Shown here: positions 49,788-58,392 of the stretch, piece after piece
How positions within the stretch are numbered: position 1 is the first letter of the stretch
How the letters are laid out: each line of letters starts with the position of its first letter
Assembly (NCBI RefSeq): GCF_900142705.1
Contig: NZ_FRBV01000001.1
Coordinates: 1-64,000, forward strand
Direction of reading: 5' to 3'
Length of the DNA stretch: 64,000 nucleotides
Origin: Nitrosospira sp. Nsp11
Lineage (GTDB): Bacteria; Pseudomonadota; Gammaproteobacteria; Burkholderiales; Nitrosomonadaceae
Notes under the pieces: generated by a model
What the model was told of the DNA's origin: nothing
The model's input: only the letters and a program-made list of their open reading frames with translations
Databases searched by the model: none
Program-made: the position numbers and the translations under genes

Positions 49788-52258
49788 ATAACCATTTAAT
49801 TGCGCATTCAACTGCAGGGAAGGCTGATTCCACGGATAAATTGGGCATTGAGGTTACCTCAGAGGTCGCCTATGAGCTCGACCTTGACCGGTCGCATCCC
49901 ACGAAATACGCGGTGTCGGTGCGTGCGTTGTGCGAATTTACTGCTAAACAAGGTGACCTCGACCTGCGCTTTACCCCCGCACCTTCAGCGCAGGAGGGCA
50001 TCGCCGGGCATGGGATAGTCACATCGCGACGACCACCGCATTATCAGACAGAAGTGAGCCTGTCCGGTGGATTCCGGCATCTACTCGTTCGAGGACGGGC
50101 CGACGGTTTTGACCCGGCTCAGAACCAGCTTGAAGAAATCAAAACTTTCCGGGGTGACCTCAGCACCATGCCCGACAATCATCGGCAGTTGCACTGGGCA
50201 CAGGTCAAAATTTACGGATGGCTGCTCTGCCAGAAGCTGGGCTTTTCAAGCATTCGCCTGGCGCTGGTGTACTTTGATATCATCAGCAGGAAAGAAACGC
50301 TGTTGAGTGAAACATACGATGCCGGTTCACTCAAGCAGTACTTCGAAGACAAATGCGGCTGCTTTCTCGGTTGGGCTGAGCAGGAACTGGCTCACCGCGC
50401 CTCACGTGACCGGGCGTTGACATCCCTGCGCTTTCCGCATTCATCCTTTCGACAGGGCCAGCGCCAATTGGCTGAGGCTGTGTACAAAGCAACCCTTCAT
50501 GGCCGTTGCCTCATTGCCCAGGCGCCGACCGGCATAGGCAAGACAATCGGAACGATATTCCCCCTTCTGAAAGCCTGCCCGGAACAGAACCTGGACAAAG
50601 TTTTTTACCTGACCGCTAAAACGTCCGGCCGCCAACTTGCGCTCGATGCACTCACGCTCATAAAAAATAACGAGCAGGCGTTACCGCTGAGGACGCTCGA
50701 ACTCATCGCACGGGAGAAGGCATGCGAACATCCCGACAAGGCATGTCACGGGGAATCATGCCCGCTTGCCAGCGGGTTTTACGACCGCCTGCCACAAGCA
50801 CGAAATGCCGCTTTGGCAACCGGCACTGAGGGCATGGCCGTGCTGGACAGGAGTGCGCTGCGTGCCATTGCCCGCGAGCACCAGGTTTGTCCTTATTATC
50901 TCAGCCAGGATCTGATCCATTGGTGCGACGTGATCGTGGGCGACTATAATCACTACTTCGACCTGAGCGCCATGCTGTACGGCTTAGCGACTACCAACCA
51001 GTGGCGTATCACCGTATTGGTGGACGAAGCGCATAACCTGCTCGAGCGCGCCCGCAAGATGTATACGGCAGAGCTGGATCAGGCCAGCTTCAGAATCGCG
51101 CGGCGCTTCGCACCGTTAGCACTCAAGAAGGTCCTGGATAGGCTCAATCGCTGCTGGAATGAATTGCACAAGAATCAGGTACACGATTATCAGGTCCACG
51201 CTGCCTTGCCGGATAAATTCATAACCGCATTGGAGCAGGCCATTACCACGATCACGGATTATCTGGCTGAAAACCCAACAGGCATTGATGGGGAAGGAAA
51301 ACTGCAACGCTTCTACTTCGATGCGTTGCACTTCTCTCGGGTAAGTGAGCTATTTGACGGGCACTCGTTATTCGATATCACAAAGGATGTCACAAAGGTA
51401 GCGAGGATTACAGGGAATCGTGAAAAAAGCGTTTCAAGAAATACTCGGGCTAACGGACTGCTCTGTCTCAGGAACATCATCCCGGCGGTTTTTTTGGCAC
51501 AGCGGTTTGCAGCCGCACAGTCCACCGCGTTATTCTCCGCCACGTTGACCCCACGGCATTTCTATAGCGACACACTGGGCTTGCCTGAAAACGCTGCGTG
51601 GATCGACGTGCAGTCGCCCTTCACCGCCGAGCAGCTCACGGTTCAGATCGTCAGCGACATTTCTACCCGCTATCAACATCGCGACGATTCCGTTTCGCCT
51701 ATCGTTGATTTGATATCCAGGCAATACAAGACAAAACCCGGCAACTATCTGGCATTCTTCAGCAGCTTCGAGTATTTGCAAAAGATAGCTCTCTCATTAA
51801 AAACAAGGTATCCTGACATCCCCGTCTGGGAGCAAACGCGCAGGATGGAAGAAGCTGAACAGGATCAATTTCTCGCACGTTTCACCCTTACGGGGCAAGG
51901 TATAGGATTTGCCGTACTGGGCGGGTCTTTTGCCGAAGGCATCGATCTCCCCGGCAAGCGCCTCACAGGTGCCTTTATCGCTACACTGGGCCTACCGCAG
52001 GTCAATCCGGTCAACGAGCAGATAAAGCAGCGCATGAGTGCAATCTTTGGCGCCGGCCAAGATTATACTTACCTCTTTCCAGGTATACAGAAGGTGGTGC
52101 AAGCTGCGGGACGTGTGATTCGCACCCACCTGGATCAAGGCATCATTTACCTTATTGACGACAGGTTTACACGGCCTGATGTTCTTCGTCTATTACCGGA
52201 TTGGTGGAAAGTCGAGCAATATAAAACAAAAAGAGGCAAGATAAACTTGCCTCTTTGA
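49784..52258 (+). CDS. DinG/XPD-like DNA helicase with N-terminal nuclease-like domain
   Basis: 824-residue superfamily-2 DNA helicase. The N-terminal ~220 residues resemble a PD-(D/E)XK nuclease: 'VRGRADGFDPAQNQLEEIKTFRGDL' supplies the D..ExK pattern and 'QLHWAQVKIYGWLL' the following helix. The helicase core has Walker A 'AQAPTGIGKTIGTIFPLL', Walker B 'VDEAHNLLERARKM' and motif VI in 'QAAGRVIRTHLDQGI'. Between them, Cys in 'ACEHPDKACHGESCPL' and 'VCPYYLSQDL' are candidate iron-sulfur ligands as in XPD/DinG. The start is a GTG. The role is probably DNA repair. Confidence 0.88.
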   Translation: MNNHLIAHSTAGKADSTDKLGIEVTSEVAYELDLDRSHPTKYAVSVRALCEFTAKQGDLDLRFTPAPSAQEGIAGHGIVTSRRPPHYQTEVSLSGGFRHLLVRGRADGFDPAQNQLEEIKTFRGDLSTMPDNHRQLHWAQVKIYGWLLCQKLGFSSIRLALVYFDIISRKETLLSETYDAGSLKQYFEDKCGCFLGWAEQELAHRASRDRALTSLRFPHSSFRQGQRQLAEAVYKATLHGRCLIAQAPTGIGKTIGTIFPLLKACPEQNLDKVFYLTAKTSGRQLALDALTLIKNNEQALPLRTLELIAREKACEHPDKACHGESCPLASGFYDRLPQARNAALATGTEGMAVLDRSALRAIAREHQVCPYYLSQDLIHWCDVIVGDYNHYFDLSAMLYGLATTNQWRITVLVDEAHNLLERARKMYTAELDQASFRIARRFAPLALKKVLDRLNRCWNELHKNQVHDYQVHAALPDKFITALEQAITTITDYLAENPTGIDGEGKLQRFYFDALHFSRVSELFDGHSLFDITKDVTKVARITGNREKSVSRNTRANGLLCLRNIIPAVFLAQRFAAAQSTALFSATLTPRHFYSDTLGLPENAAWIDVQSPFTAEQLTVQIVSDISTRYQHRDDSVSPIVDLISRQYKTKPGNYLAFFSSFEYLQKIALSLKTRYPDIPVWEQTRRMEEAEQDQFLARFTLTGQGIGFAVLGGSFAEGIDLPGKRLTGAFIATLGLPQVNPVNEQIKQRMSAIFGAGQDYTYLFPGIQKVVQAAGRVIRTHLDQGIIYLIDDRFTRPDVLRLLPDWWKVEQYKTKRGKINLPL
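52223..52256 (-). terminator. Intrinsic terminator of the PRC-barrel gene, inside the helicase 3' end
   Basis: The arms aaagaggcaag (52230-52240) and cttgcctcttt (52246-52256) form an 11-bp stem with a 5-base loop. On the minus strand they are followed by TTGTTTTAT, continuing the T run of the stem, which makes it a good intrinsic terminator for the convergent PRC gene that stops at 52315. It overlaps the last ten codons of the plus-strand helicase gene. Confidence 0.75.
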
Positions 52259-52314
52259 CTTCAACTCAAAGGATCAAGCCGCGCGACCTATCCGGCCGCA
52301 TTCGGCTTTGCATC

Positions 52315-52872
52315 TTATTTATGCGTATAGTCACCATCGGTCTCGTTTTTTACGTGATCAGTGCCGCTCGGCGCCACAGGTATTATTCTTTCGTTGTTTT
52401 TATGGGCTGACGTGGTGTAATCCTTGGTGGATTTTGTGTCCGCGTAGCTTGTGTCAGTGTATGATTTTGTTCCGTAGTAGGAGTTAATTGTATTCTGCCA
52501 GCTCGGATCCGCCATATCGGGCCAGTTGTCCTTATCGAATCCGGGAGCGGAGTCTAGGCGTTTCTTATCCACATTGAGTATGAAGCGCTTGTTCTCCGTA
52601 TCCAGCTTCAGCGCACTCCAGGGCACAGCAAAAAGCTTGTCGCCCATACCCAGAAACCCGCCAAAGGACAGTACCGCGTAAGCGATTTTGCCATTGTTCA
52701 TATCCAGCATGATTTCCTTGATGTCGCCGAGGTCCTCGTCTTTCTGATTGTAAACGTCCTCTCCAATGAGCGTGTCGGCACCCATCAAGCGGGGTCCGGG
52801 ACCCTCGTTTCCGCTATAGCTTTTGTCATAGCTTTTGTACATGCCGTAGGTATCACGATCTTCATAACTCAT
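52315..52872 (-). CDS. PRC-barrel domain protein
   Basis: 185 residues with a PRC-barrel domain at about 28-100: 'LMGADTLIGEDVYNQKDEDLGDIKEIMLDMNNGKIAYAVLSFGGFLGMGDKLFAVPW'. The tail is Tyr/Thr/Lys-rich and low in complexity ('DTSYADTKSTKDYTTSAHK'), as in stress-responsive PRC proteins of this group. No membrane segment or signal peptide. AGGAG lies six bases before the ATG. It ends in the intrinsic terminator at 52223-52256. The function of such proteins is not known in detail; RNA- or membrane-linked stress roles are speculation. Confidence 0.88.
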   Translation of the reverse strand: MSYEDRDTYGMYKSYDKSYSGNEGPGPRLMGADTLIGEDVYNQKDEDLGDIKEIMLDMNNGKIAYAVLSFGGFLGMGDKLFAVPWSALKLDTENKRFILNVDKKRLDSAPGFDKDNWPDMADPSWQNTINSYYGTKSYTDTSYADTKSTKDYTTSAHKNNERIIPVAPSGTDHVKNETDGDYTHK

Positions 52873-53173
52873 GGTTATCTCCTGAAAAGTGGTTTAATTT
52901 CAAGGTTCCGGTTTCATTTTGCTTCTTACTGAGAACTTCCCTGATTTCATCCCTGGCCGCTTCGGTTAGCTTCAAAAGCGACTCAGACGGGTACAGGATG
53001 CTTGAACTCCTAAAACAGGTCAGTGCGGTAACGTACAAAGACAATCTTTTCTGGCACATCCATAAATATTCATCAGCTGCGATCAGTGCTTCCGCCAGCG
53101 ATCGCCCCTCTATGTCTGGCAGCGCACAGAATGCATACGGGTGTTTATAGAAAATGCACAGCAGAGTTAACAA
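52862..53173 (-). CDS. Hypothetical protein upstream of the PRC gene
   Basis: A 103-codon frame overlapping the PRC start by 11 bp. Its interior ('GRSLAEALIAADEYLWMCQKRLSLYVTALTCF', 'LLKLTEAARDEIREVLSKKQNE') looks like helical, phasin-like sequence and may be a remnant of a longer gene; no ribosome site stands out and the first ~15 residues look random. No family is recognised. Confidence 0.35.
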   Translation of the reverse strand: MLTLLCIFYKHPYAFCALPDIEGRSLAEALIAADEYLWMCQKRLSLYVTALTCFRSSSILYPSESLLKLTEAARDEIREVLSKKQNETGTLKLNHFSGDNHEL

Positions 53174-53579
53174 GAACCGATGAGAATTTGTATGGGCAGC
53201 AAATTTTTATGAAAAATTCGCGAACGCTATCCTTCATAAACAAACGATAAGGGAATAGCACATCGGTTTTTTTGTTGTAGCGGTTTTCAAACCATGCCGA
53301 TAATGACTTCAAAAAGACGAGATAGCCCATGCTCGGAACTTTTAGCCAATACAAAAGACACACCAGCTCTTCGTTCTCGCTCACGCGTCGCGGGCGGTAT
53401 AACGCGACGCACAATCAGACCTTGAGGATTGCCGGAATGCTTACCATAAATGAACCGATCCAGTCCCTGCCTGACTTTAGCGCATTTATTTTAACGGCGT
53501 TCTATGGGTTTAGTTCGCACTCATCCAGGTTCCCTGGCATTTCTCCGCGTATCCGGTTTACTGATGTTGGAGCGGGCAC
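53174..53579. other. Intergenic region upstream of egtD
   Basis: About 400 bp. A minus-strand frame at 53145-53414 (MGYLVFLKSLSAWFENRYNKK) and a plus-strand frame at 53329-53583 whose TGA overlaps the egtD ATG are open, but neither has a recognised domain. No piece of egtB, the usual partner gene, could be read in any frame here. Confidence 0.35.
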
Positions 53580-54566
53580 ATGATCACGCCTGAGCATAGG
53601 AATCGAATCTCGACCCCCACCTCCATGCCCAGTCCGGCTCCGGTAATAGCAGGGGACGTGCTTCTGGGCCTTACACGTATGCCTAAGAGCCTGCCGCCTA
53701 AGCTGCTCTACGATGCCGAGGGCTCAGCCCTATTCGAAAAAATTACCTGTTTGCCTGAGTATTACCCCACGCGAACGGAAGCCTCCATATTGATGACCCA
53801 TGCCGACGACATATGCGGCCGGCTCGGCCCGGACGTCTCCGTCAGCGAACTCGGCGCAGGGACCGCGACCAAAACGCGTATTTTGTTGCGTTCACTGTTA
53901 CGACAGCAATGCAGCGTGAATTACTTTCCACTCGATGTATCCGACGCAGCCCTGCAGTTGGCCAAAGATGAAGTGGAAAGAGAAATGGGCGCAGTGAATG
54001 TGCATCCCCAAATTGGAGATTTCGAAGACCTCGGGTTTCTGAAACTACAGCCCTCGCCGCGTCTGGTCTTGTATATCGGCTCGAGTATCGGCAATCTGGA
54101 ACATGGCGAAGCCATTGCGCTGCTCCGAAATGTAGCACAGCACTTATCAAGCGGGGATCAGCTACTGCTTGGGGTAGATCTCGTCAAGGACGCGAATGTC
54201 ATGCACGCGGCGTATAATGACAGCGCTGGAATAACTGCTTCGTTCAACAAGAATCTTCTCGTGAGAATCAACCGCGAACTTGGCGGTCAATTCGAACCGG
54301 ATTCTTTTAACCATGTGTCTTTTTGGAACCACAAGGCGTCCCGCATGGAATTGCACCTGGAAAGCATGCGCCCCCAATCAGTCAGAGTCGACGCGCTGGA
54401 TACCACGTTGCAGTTCTACCAAGGGGAGCGCATCCACACGGAAAACAGCTATAAATATACGGTTGAGCGCCTGAAAGACCTGCTCCAGCGCGGCGGCTTC
54501 GAGGTGGAACATACCTGGACGGACCCCCATTGCTGGTTCGCGGTGAGCTTGGGCATGATAATATAA
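53580..54566 (+). CDS. egtD: L-histidine N-alpha-methyltransferase, EgtD family
   Basis: SAM-dependent enzyme that trimethylates histidine to hercynine, the first step to ergothioneine. 'PKLLYDAEGSALFEKITCLPEYYPTRTEASIL' at residues 41-72 and the SAM-binding 'VSELGAGTATKTRILL' (about 91-106) are signatures; 'LYIGSSIGNLEHGEAIALLRNV' and 'LLLGVDLVKD' follow. 328 residues. GGAG lies seven bases before the ATG. No egtB (sulfoxide synthase) is adjacent, so ergothioneine synthesis cannot be claimed from this window. Confidence 0.9.
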   Translation: MITPEHRNRISTPTSMPSPAPVIAGDVLLGLTRMPKSLPPKLLYDAEGSALFEKITCLPEYYPTRTEASILMTHADDICGRLGPDVSVSELGAGTATKTRILLRSLLRQQCSVNYFPLDVSDAALQLAKDEVEREMGAVNVHPQIGDFEDLGFLKLQPSPRLVLYIGSSIGNLEHGEAIALLRNVAQHLSSGDQLLLGVDLVKDANVMHAAYNDSAGITASFNKNLLVRINRELGGQFEPDSFNHVSFWNHKASRMELHLESMRPQSVRVDALDTTLQFYQGERIHTENSYKYTVERLKDLLQRGGFEVEHTWTDPHCWFAVSLGMII

Positions 54567-54747
54567 GCGTCGTTTTTTTGGCTGGTTCCGGCTAGCGCTG
54601 TAATAGCGCTCCCACCATAGCGACCGCGACCGGCAAAATCAGCGTAATAAACCACCGATGAACTTCATGATGACACCCAGTAAAACGGGGCAGCTAAATG
54701 GTGCGCCCAATCAAGGCCAGCATTAACCATGACCATGAGAGAAATCG
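54567..54747. other. Intergenic egtD-terC
   Basis: 181 bp. The only structure seen is agcgct-gtaat-agcgct (about 54593-54609), a short inverted repeat with no U-tract. No gene is supported. Confidence 0.35.
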
Positions 54748-55497
54748 ATGTTTGAGTGGGTGACCAGTCCGGAATCCTGGGTAGCATTGTTGACTTTAAC
54801 GGCGCTGGAAATTGTGTTAGGCATCGACAACATTATTTTCATTTCGATTCTTGTCGGTCGTCTTCCAGAAGCTCAGCGTAATCTCGCAAGAAGAATGGGG
54901 CTCGGCCTGGCCATGCTTACCCGCCTTGGTTTACTGTTCTCCATTACCTGGGTAATGGGTTTGACCGAACCGTGGTTTACCGTATTCGGCAATTCAGTGT
55001 CCGGCCGGGATGTAGTGCTGATCGGGGGCGGGATGTTCCTGCTGTTCAAAGCAACCCATGAAATTCATAACAGCCTCGAGGGTGCGGGGGATAATGCCAA
55101 AAATATCGCCGTTACCAGTATGGGCATGGTACTGATACAGATTGCTATCCTGGACATCGTATTTTCGCTGGACTCAGTCATAACCGCTGTCGGGCTGGTG
55201 GAACATATCACGTTGATGGCCATTGCCATCATTATGGCAGTGCTGGTAATGTTGATGGCGGCGAAGCCCATCGGTGATTTTGTGGAGGATCACCCAACCA
55301 TCAAGATTCTTGCTCTTTCGTTCCTGATACTCGTAGGAATGACGCTCATCGTCGAAGGTTTCGATGTCCATATCCCTAAGGGCTATATTTATTTTGCGAT
55401 GGCATTTTCGGTCGGCGTGGAATTTCTTAACCTTCGAATGCGTAAAAAAACTGCGGAGACGGTCAAATTGCATAGGCAGATAAATAACATCGAGTGA
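54748..55497 (+). CDS. TerC family integral membrane protein
   Basis: 249 residues, about seven transmembrane helices. The TerC family block 'WVALLTLTALEIVLGIDNIIFISILVGRLP' with conserved acidic residues (E, D) in the membrane, and 'IAILDIVFSLDSVITAVGLVEH' are diagnostic. Relatives are implicated in manganese export or metallation of exported proteins. It begins with a GAGAGAAA ribosome site. It overlaps the small minus-strand gene at 55463 tail to tail by 35 bp. Confidence 0.93.
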   Translation: MFEWVTSPESWVALLTLTALEIVLGIDNIIFISILVGRLPEAQRNLARRMGLGLAMLTRLGLLFSITWVMGLTEPWFTVFGNSVSGRDVVLIGGGMFLLFKATHEIHNSLEGAGDNAKNIAVTSMGMVLIQIAILDIVFSLDSVITAVGLVEHITLMAIAIIMAVLVMLMAAKPIGDFVEDHPTIKILALSFLILVGMTLIVEGFDVHIPKGYIYFAMAFSVGVEFLNLRMRKKTAETVKLHRQINNIE

Positions 55498-55663
55498 TTG
55501 CCGAGGCTGGTATGTAAGTGCCCACGTATCGTCTGGTCCTTATATTTTGAGTGTTTCCGTTACGCCATCCGTTGATGTAATAATTGACCTGGTCCGAATT
55601 ATGTTGAACCCAGCTAATCATTCCCTTCAGCGCGCCCCGTTCAAGCTCGCTGCTTGACCGCAT
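55463..55663 (-). CDS. Small hypothetical protein (66 aa)
   Basis: The 66-codon frame starts MRSSSELERGALKGMISWVQ and continues 'HNSDQVNYYINGWRNGNTQN'. A strong ribosome site (GGAAGGGG, 6 bases before the ATG at 55663) supports the start. No family is recognised. The 3' end overlaps the terC 3' end by 35 bp on the opposite strand, and the last 20 residues look less constrained, so the gene may have been shortened. It is divergent from mnmC, whose start is 16-19 bp away. Confidence 0.45.
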   Translation of the reverse strand: MRSSSELERGALKGMISWVQHNSDQVNYYINGWRNGNTQNIRTRRYVGTYIPASAITRCYLSAYAI

Positions 55664-55681
55664 ATTAAACCCCTTCCGGTG

Positions 55682-57571
55682 ATGCTCGATTGGCAGAATG
55701 GCCAACCGTTTTCTTCCCGCTTCGGCGACGTCTATTTCTCAAGAAATTCCGGTATGGCGGAAAAACGCCATGTTTTCCTGGAAGGCAACGGCCTGGCTGA
55801 GCGTCTTGCATCATTGTCAAGCGGAGATGGATTTGCCGTCGGCGAGATGGGGTTCGGCACGGGATTGAGCTTTTTATGTACATGGAAGCTATTTGATGAA
55901 GTTGTCCCATTCCCCTCCAGATGTAGCCTGGATTTTTTTAGCGTCGAAAAATATCCACTTACGGAACCGGAGCTGAGCGCCGCGCTGGCGCAATGGCCAG
56001 CGTTGCAAGACTATGCCAAAGAACTCATCAAACGCTGGAAGCGCCGCGTACCTGGCTGGAACCGATGGAGCTTCGGCGAAGGCCGGTTACGCCTCACGCT
56101 GGTAGTAGACGATGTGGCCAGGGCACTGCCTGAAATTTGCGGCGGTATCGATGCATGGTTTCTGGATGGCTTTTCACCTGCCTGTAATCCCGAAATGTGG
56201 ACTCAGCAGGTGTTCGAAGGTATCGTGCAGGCCTCCCGGCCGGGCGCGACGTTTGCCACCTATACCTGCGCCGGTCATGTACGGCGCGGTTTGGAGCAAG
56301 CCGGGTTCCAGGTAAGCAAATCGCCCGGTTTCGGGCTAAAACGTGAAATGCTGCAGGGCCGCCTTCCTGGGTCACCCCCTGCTCGATCCATTCCGGCAAC
56401 AGCCGTCGTCATCGGCGGAGGTATGGCCGGTTGTGCCGCTGCTTCAGCGCTGGCGATGCGCGGTGTCTCCGTCAAGCTGATCGAGCGATCGCCTGCGCTG
56501 GCCACAGGGGCATCGGGCAACCCCAGCGGCATACTGCACACCCGTCTGGCCGCAGGCATGAGTTCACTGCAACGCTTTGTTCTGGCATCCTATGGACACG
56601 CTCTTGCCCTGCTCGATGAAAAGCTGCCCATAGATGGCATCGTCCGGGCCGAATGCGGAGAGCTGCAACTGGCATTTTCAGCGGAAGAAGCGAAACGTAT
56701 CGACAAACTTGCGGCACTCGATTGGCCGCCACATGTATTGCGGCGCGTAGATGCGGCTGAAGCATCCGTGCTGGCAGGCATGGAAGTGGCATATGGGGGC
56801 TTGTGGTTTCCAGCCGGAGGCTGGCTGGTTCCGCCGCGGATGTGCGCGGCATTGGCGTCAAGTCCAGCCATTGCGCAGTTTACCTGCCATCGTGTCGAAT
56901 CATTGACAGCAGTTGATGCTGGCTGGCGTGTCGAGGGGAAAAACCAGCGTGAACAGGCCTGGAGCTATGAGGCTCAGCTAGTGGTTGTTTGCACTGGATA
57001 TGAGGTAAAATCGTTTGTCCCGTTGGCAAGCTTGCCGCTGACGCCGGTACGGGGGCAAATCACTGCGTTGCCCGCAACATCCCATAGCCGTAATCTGCGA
57101 ACCATCGTTTGCACCAGCGGCTATCTTCTCCCCTCAATTGGCGGCGTACATATGATGGGTGCGACGCATAGCTTTAATGATGAAGCAGTTGATTTGCGCA
57201 TAGCGGACCATGCTAAAAATTTATCTCGACTGGCAGAAATATCCGCAGTATTAGGCAGATCGATGAATATGGATTCGTTGGATATTGCGCAACTGGACGG
57301 CCGTGCATCGGTAAGAGCATCTCTCCCCGGCGCAATGCCGCTGGTGGGAAAACTATTGCCTGGGCTATATACCAGCCTGGGCCATGGGACGCGCGGCTTG
57401 ATAAGCGCGGGACTTTCCGCCGAATTGATCGCGTCGGCGTCATGTGAACAATTGCTACCCCTGCCATTGGCTGTGGTTAATGCGCTTGCTCCTGTCGGGA
57501 AGCGTGCAGGAGAGACTTCAAGTTATATGGACAGCCCAACGATCGGGATACGCTCATCCGAACCTGAATAA
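55682..57571 (+). CDS. mnmC: Bifunctional tRNA mnm5s2U34 synthase MnmC
   Basis: Fusion enzyme finishing the wobble modification of tRNA. The N-terminal methyltransferase part (residues ~1-225) has 'GEMGFGTGLSFLCTWKLF' and 'DAWFLDGFSPACNPEMWTQQVF'. The C-terminal FAD-dependent demodification domain starts at 'AVVIGGGMAGCAAASALAMRG' (about 240) and includes 'PLTPVRGQITALP' and 'LGHGTRGLISAGLSAELIAS'. 629 residues. A GTG one codon upstream (55679) is an equally possible start. Convergent neighbours are absent; it is monocistronic. Confidence 0.95.
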   Translation: MLDWQNGQPFSSRFGDVYFSRNSGMAEKRHVFLEGNGLAERLASLSSGDGFAVGEMGFGTGLSFLCTWKLFDEVVPFPSRCSLDFFSVEKYPLTEPELSAALAQWPALQDYAKELIKRWKRRVPGWNRWSFGEGRLRLTLVVDDVARALPEICGGIDAWFLDGFSPACNPEMWTQQVFEGIVQASRPGATFATYTCAGHVRRGLEQAGFQVSKSPGFGLKREMLQGRLPGSPPARSIPATAVVIGGGMAGCAAASALAMRGVSVKLIERSPALATGASGNPSGILHTRLAAGMSSLQRFVLASYGHALALLDEKLPIDGIVRAECGELQLAFSAEEAKRIDKLAALDWPPHVLRRVDAAEASVLAGMEVAYGGLWFPAGGWLVPPRMCAALASSPAIAQFTCHRVESLTAVDAGWRVEGKNQREQAWSYEAQLVVVCTGYEVKSFVPLASLPLTPVRGQITALPATSHSRNLRTIVCTSGYLLPSIGGVHMMGATHSFNDEAVDLRIADHAKNLSRLAEISAVLGRSMNMDSLDIAQLDGRASVRASLPGAMPLVGKLLPGLYTSLGHGTRGLISAGLSAELIASASCEQLLPLPLAVVNALAPVGKRAGETSSYMDSPTIGIRSSEPE

Positions 57572-57792
57572 TCTATCTTGGGCTTGCGTCATGCGATAGC
57601 GTGAGGTGTACTTTGGTCCAATGGGCAACGCATCTTAAAACCCGTAGAATAAGCATATCTCTCCCGCACAGCTTCACTTGCTCGGCACTTGGACAGTTCG
57701 TCTGCCTTATACAGAAACCAGGACCTGATCCTAGTCATTCCGCCCGATCTGCGGCGGGAGAGCAGTTTTAACCCTGCTTACAGAGGAGCCTT

Positions 57793-58176
57793 ATGAAAGC
57801 TAAACCCAAGCGTGAATCGCTGCAAGCCGCAAAATCCCTTCAGGCAGCGCAACCGCTTATACCGATCAGTTACTGGACGAGTGCCGCCATCGGCATCACG
57901 GCCTATGTATTTGAAGAATCCGAAGTGACCATACGTCAGTCCGGCTTGGTGCCCGAATGGGTGAGTTATCCGGCAGAAAGCGCGGGCAATGGAATTGCTG
58001 TACCGGCACATCATGTTTTTCCCAGTTATCTGAAGCTACTGAGGCTGGAAAGCGGACGTTTACGCCTCATAATCGATGTCCGTGCCGTGCTGAGAGAAGA
58101 TATGAACTTCCAGTGCTTTCTTGGAGGCCTGATAGCAGATACCAACCTTACTTTAGTCAAGAAAGAGTCTGCATGA
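57793..58176 (+). CDS. Hypothetical protein (127 aa)
   Basis: GAGGAG four bases before the ATG marks a real start (MKAKPKRESLQAAKSLQAAQ). The product has a charged N-terminus, then 'PISYWTSAAIGITAYVFEESEVTIRQSGLVPEWVSYP' and 'ESGRLRLIIDVRAVLREDMNFQ'. No signal peptide or membrane segment. I do not recognise a family. It follows mnmC after 221 bp of gene-free sequence and ends 56 bp before the bidirectional terminator at 58233. Confidence 0.65.
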   Translation: MKAKPKRESLQAAKSLQAAQPLIPISYWTSAAIGITAYVFEESEVTIRQSGLVPEWVSYPAESAGNGIAVPAHHVFPSYLKLLRLESGRLRLIIDVRAVLREDMNFQCFLGGLIADTNLTLVKKESA

Positions 58177-58232
58177 GTCGGGTACGACCATAAACCCATA
58201 CTCATCCGCGCTAATTCAGGCAATTGAGAGAA

Positions 58233-58263
58233 AAAAAGGTCAGGCATTTTGCCTGACCTTTTT
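58233..58263 (-). terminator. Strong hairpin terminator, usable from both sides
   Basis: aaaaaggtcaggca and tgcctgaccttttt form a 14-bp stem with a 3-base loop, flanked by A/T runs on both sides. On the minus strand it follows the tRNA-Arg 3' fragment by 4 bp, the usual position of a tRNA terminator; on the plus strand it can also end the 127-aa gene. Confidence 0.85.
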
Positions 58264-58267
58264 GATA

Positions 58268-58306
58268 TGACGACCCGACAGATTTGAACCTGCGATCCCT
58301 GATTTA
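58268..58306 (-). other. tRNA 3'-half scar 1 (att-like; tRNA-Arg type)
   Basis: On the minus strand TAAATCAGGGATCGCAGG, TTCAAATC and TGTCGGGTCGTCA read as the 3' part of a tRNA: anticodon-loop end, variable region, T-arm and acceptor strand. It resembles tRNA-Arg(UCU) and lacks one C in the T-stem. The 5' half is absent. Such fragments mark the distal end of elements that integrate in tRNA genes by recombining near the anticodon loop. Orientation implies the island extends to the right. Confidence 0.75.
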
Positions 58307-58346
58307 TAGCCGGCAGGCGTCCCCTGCCTTTCAATTATCTATATTG

Positions 58347-58389
58347 ACTCAACAACCACTAGCTAAAGCTAAAGCTGTAATTGTTGAGT
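58347..58389. repeat. 9-bp inverted repeat
   Basis: actcaacaa (58347-58355) and ttgttgagt (58381-58389) are perfect inverted copies around a 25-base spacer that holds 'agctaaagctaaagct'. It lies just beyond the stop of the small CxxC gene on the minus strand and might serve as its terminator, though no U-tract follows. Confidence 0.5.
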
Positions 58390-58392
58390 TGT

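Noticed and set aside
53174-53583. A degraded egtB upstream of egtD
   Set aside because: None of the frames contains EgtB signatures such as the GGSW-type or RNFF-type blocks.
54567-54747. Possible PMP3/YqaE-like small membrane protein on the minus strand
   Set aside because: The short hydrophobic run is split between frames and lacks the family's conserved start.
58268-58330. An intact tRNA gene at scar 1
   Set aside because: The D-arm and 5' acceptor strand are missing and the T-stem lacks a base.
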